Below, in pieces: positions 18,199 to 19,420 of a stretch of DNA of 19,420 nt. Position 1 is the first letter of the stretch, and each line of letters starts with the position of its first letter. The DNA is from Globomyces pollinis-pini (lineage: Eukaryota > Chytridiomycota > Chytridiomycetes > Rhizophydiales > Globomycetaceae). Under the pieces are notes generated by a model. The model did not search any database and was not told the DNA's origin. It worked only from the letters and a program-made list of their open reading frames with translations. The position numbers and the translations under genes are program-made. The stretch is taken from NCBI GenBank assembly GCA_025399215.1, contig MU621405.1, positions 1-19,420 on the forward strand, written 5' to 3'.

Positions 18199-19420
18199 TT
18201 AACCAATAACACTTGAGATACGACCCGTTCGTTTAGAATCAGTGCTAATGGTCCTAACGTAAAGTGTACTACCACTACTTAAAGGAATACTAGATCCATC
18301 ATACTGTTTCCATTGCGTTTGATCACTAGAGTACTGTATCAAAACTCCTGGTATTTCACTACGTAACAACACCATGCCATTTTCAACTCGACTTCCTACC
18401 ATCGGTAATCGATATTGAACGCCTAATCGATCCAGTTTGCCCAATTCTTTATATCCAATCGCATTAATAAACCCTGTATAATCTTCCTCTACTTGAACCT
18501 TATCAATAAAATTCGTAGTGGCCGAATATTCAGTTATGGGTTTGAACTCAGGTTCCCATTTGGATTGATACCATGCTCGCTCTGCCAACGCAAACAATCT
18601 TGGATAGATCATGTACTCCATTTGCTCATCCGTTCGAACAACTTCTGACCATAGATGACCAGAGATCCCTTCGATGTTGGGTTTCGTATTGTTACTCTTC
18701 AAGGTCATTGGTGCTCCATTATTATCTTTGGAAAGCTCAGCATTGGATGGAAGGTTGCCTGGAACAAATTGAAACATTTTCTATACACCTGTTTAGTTCA
18801 ACTCTTCAGTTACCTTGATAGTATTTCCTCTTGAAGCCCAGTAGTAGCCTCTTTCATATGGATCAATCTCGTTTGGCATATCCAGGTATAAATAATCAGG
18901 CATTGAAAGTACAATATCAAACTCTTTACCACTCAATTGATCTACCATATCACTTCCACCCCTGTCTGTTAACCAACTTGCAATCCATTTACCAGAATAA
19001 AGTGTCCCATACATTGACTCTTGTCTTGACTGGAGTAGTTGACCCACTTGCAAACGTTTTGATTCCATCTTGCCTAATAATCGTGAAACAATCATCATCA
19101 AACCATGATTGAAATCTACTGATATTGAATGGTTTGAGCCATCCATTCACTTGACTTGCAAACCAACTTCCAAGTTGTTCCACATTGTCCAATCCTGGTT
19201 GGTTCGTTTTCAAGAGTTCTTGACATACTGGTGATTTCTCTAATGGATGATGTTGATTGGTATCATTCACATTATACTTGATATTCTTCATTTCATCTCC
19301 ACCAAAATGCCATGATTGTAACGTCACGTTCGCTTTCTGATACATCTTTTGTACTTGTTCAACAATCTTCAACACAAACTTTTTGGTACTTGGTAAACAT
19401 ACATTCAATACACTCTGACG
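18199..19420 (-). CDS. Beta-N-acetylhexosaminidase, GH20, bacterial chitobiase type (5' end missing)
   Basis: Four exons (19104-19420 partial, 18993-19073, 18814-18961, 18199-18780) give the last 375 residues; the start lies beyond the right edge. The enzyme removes terminal N-acetylglucosamine from chitin oligomers or glycans. Seen: WHFGGDE with the catalytic Asp-Glu pair (42-43 of the part shown), RFQSWQDG, VNVWDTLFWGGSDMV, PDYLYLDMPNEIDPYERGYY, GISGHLWSE, LFALAERAWY, and a C-terminal beta domain (LGVQYRLPMVG, YSSDQTQWKQYDG) typical of Vibrio or Serratia chitobiase rather than of ordinary fungal or animal hexosaminidase. Introns are 30 nt (19074-19103), 31 nt (18962-18992) and 33 nt (18781-18813). 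The 30-nt one is in frame without a stop; removing it gives the family's WQDG. A transferred origin is possible but unproved. Confidence 0.93.

Overview
The window reads as gene-dense nuclear DNA of an AT-rich, early-diverging fungus or a very close relative. The support is a yeast-like RIO2 N-terminus, the fungal RING protein SIP5, a TMA7 of exactly the usual 64 residues, a SEC63 with its acidic tail, a fungal-type mitochondrial carrier and kinases of PAS-kinase type. Stops are standard (TAA, TAG and TGA all end genes). No tRNA, rRNA, CRISPR array or bacterial operon was seen. Species was not determined.

Layout, left to right, minus strand unless noted: an unidentified gene without a visible start (81-647, possibly running off the left edge); RIO2 (671-2428); an intron-less orphan (2971-3564); a two-membrane-segment protein (4242-4791); a tentative small gene (4978-5293); SEC63 (5682-8307); TMA7 (8397-8682); a 95-residue unknown protein (9235-9577); a 635-bp element with inverted-repeat ends and a decayed reading frame (9789-10423); SIP5 on the plus strand (10582-12711); a mitochondrial carrier (12896-13991); a short possibly secreted peptide on the plus strand (14461-14628); two tandem PAS-kinase-like kinases (15105-16192 and 16812-17895); and the 3' part of a bacterial-type GH20 hexosaminidase cut by the right edge (18199-19420). 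Spacers can be tiny (23 bp after RIO2, 89 bp between TMA7 and SEC63). The genes do not form one pathway: ribosome and translation factors, ER import, ubiquitin-type signalling, mitochondrial transport, nutrient signalling and chitin-sugar turnover lie side by side.

The unusual system here is splicing. Rebuilding the exons from protein-family conservation and reading frame gives 45 introns in ten genes; 35 of them are only 25-39 nt long. Every rebuilt gene sums to a whole number of codons. More strikingly, some longer introns are exact concatenations of mini-intron-sized units. SEC63 intron 3 (173 nt) divides without remainder into six GT...AG units of 27-32 nt joined AG|GT, and intron 1 of both kinases is a back-to-back pair (36+31 and 33+30 nt). 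Two SIP5 introns are swollen by minisatellites whose period (about 30 and 36 nt) is also mini-intron-sized. This suggests introns that multiply at AG|GT sites and are removed stepwise. It is inferred from DNA alone; RNA data would settle it.
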